Source of the DNA: Oscillospiraceae bacterium
GTDB taxonomy: Bacteria > Bacillota > Clostridia > Oscillospirales > Ruminococcaceae
Length of the DNA stretch: 5,029 nt
Direction of reading: 5' to 3'
Assembly: GCA_018055565.1 (NCBI GenBank)
Contig: JAGPHI010000052.1
Location: 1,563-6,591, forward strand
Below are positions 4,560 through 5,029 of this stretch, piece after piece. Position numbers and translations under genes: made by a program. Numbering within the stretch: position 1 is the first letter of the stretch; each line of letters starts with the position of its first letter. A model generated the notes under the pieces. It was not told where the DNA came from. It saw nothing but the letters and a program-made list of their open reading frames with translations, and did not search any database.

Positions 4560-5029
4560 ATGGATACGTTTAAAATTAAACAGTACACAATGGGCGAAGA
4601 GATTTTTAATTCCGTCACGCACGGCGTGGGCAGCCTTTTGGCCATTATCGGCACCACCGTGCTGGTAACGCTGGCCGCCGCGTTTACCGATGCCGCCACT
4701 GTGTGCATTATGCTGGTTTACGGCATTTCTTTGATAGTGCTGTACACGATGAGCACGCTGTATCACGCATTTCCGTTTGCGGGCGTGAAAACCTTTTTTC
4801 GTATTTTGGATCATTCGTCCATTTATCTTTTAATTGCAGGCACCTATACGCCCTTTACGCTGATATTGCTGCGCGGCACGCAAACGGGCGTAATTATCTG
4901 CGCTGTGGTGTGGATTGCGGCGCTTTTGGGCATTGTGCTGAACGCAATCAGCGTAGAAAAATTTAAAAAATTGTCGATGATTTTGTACGTGGCAATGGGC
5001 TGGGCCGTGGTGTTTGCCGTGGGGGATAT
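4560..5029 (+). CDS. Hemolysin III / PAQR-family membrane protein (C-terminus beyond window)
   Basis: A frame starting at ATG 4560 stays open to the window edge: 156 complete codons of an expected ~210-220. It follows GAAAGGAA with about 9 nt spacing. Family signatures are clear: THGVGSLLAIIG (20-31) at the first membrane segment, STLYH (65-69) where His69 is the expected first zinc ligand of the SxxxH motif, and DHSSIYLLIAGTYTPF (84-99). Five hydrophobic segments are visible, at about 23-42, 46-63, 86-104, 110-128 and 139-154. The two C-terminal histidines of the zinc site would lie past the edge. Proteins of this family are seven-pass integral membrane proteins related to adiponectin receptors. 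Their bacterial role is poorly defined and the hemolysin name is historical. It diverges from the mtnA operon and is probably independently controlled. Confidence 0.93.
   Translation, partial: MDTFKIKQYTMGEEIFNSVTHGVGSLLAIIGTTVLVTLAAAFTDAATVCIMLVYGISLIVLYTMSTLYHAFPFAGVKTFFRILDHSSIYLLIAGTYTPFTLILLRGTQTGVIICAVVWIAALLGIVLNAISVEKFKKLSMILYVAMGWAVVFAVGD

Noticed and set aside
4246..4668. 140-codon plus-strand open frame before and into the hemolysin III gene
   Set aside because: It overlaps the hemolysin III start out of frame, has no ribosome binding site at its candidate starts, and covers the divergent promoter region.

Overview
The window looks like a chromosomal segment from a low-to-moderate GC Firmicute, most likely a Clostridia-class anaerobe. 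This rests on strong AAAGGA/AGGAGG ribosome binding sites, AT-rich intergenic DNA around GC-richer genes, a Bacillus/Clostridium-type trimeric purine nucleoside phosphorylase, and a hemolysin III gene of the kind common in Firmicutes. No species can be named from the sequence alone.

Layout, right to left: a leftward operon fills most of the window. From a good sigma-A-type promoter (about 4294-4322) it runs GNAT acetyltransferase (4243-3443), purine nucleoside phosphorylase (3412-2594), zinc-dependent medium-chain dehydrogenase (2528-1584) and methylthioribose-1-phosphate isomerase mtnA (1518-463). Gaps are 30, 65 and 65 nt. There is no convincing terminator until after mtnA, where a GCAA-loop hairpin with a U-tract lies at 375-411. 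To the right, a hemolysin III/PAQR-family membrane protein gene diverges rightward from 4560 and runs off the window. At the far left, the first 16 codons of another leftward gene (48 to 1) have their own promoter and ribosome binding site.

The 414-bp gap at 49-462 is the most unusual part. It contains an imperfect tandem duplication. A unit made of the last ~14 codons of mtnA, a 3' spacer, the terminator and a downstream hairpin region occurs once in place (314-504) and once more, decayed, further downstream (136-310). The downstream copy still carries the mtnA C-terminal codons and stop, and an identical 32-nt terminator core.

Working together: the phosphorylase releases (deoxy/thio)ribose-1-phosphate from a 6-oxopurine nucleoside. 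MtnA turns an aldose-1-phosphate into a ketose-1-phosphate. The dehydrogenase could reduce an aldehyde or act on a polyol. This resembles a salvage or disposal route for 5'-deoxy- or 5'-methylthio-nucleosides (the DHAP shunt). In such a route phosphorolysis would replace the MtnN/MtnK pair and the aldolase would be encoded elsewhere. The pathway is inference; the individual enzyme families are well supported.
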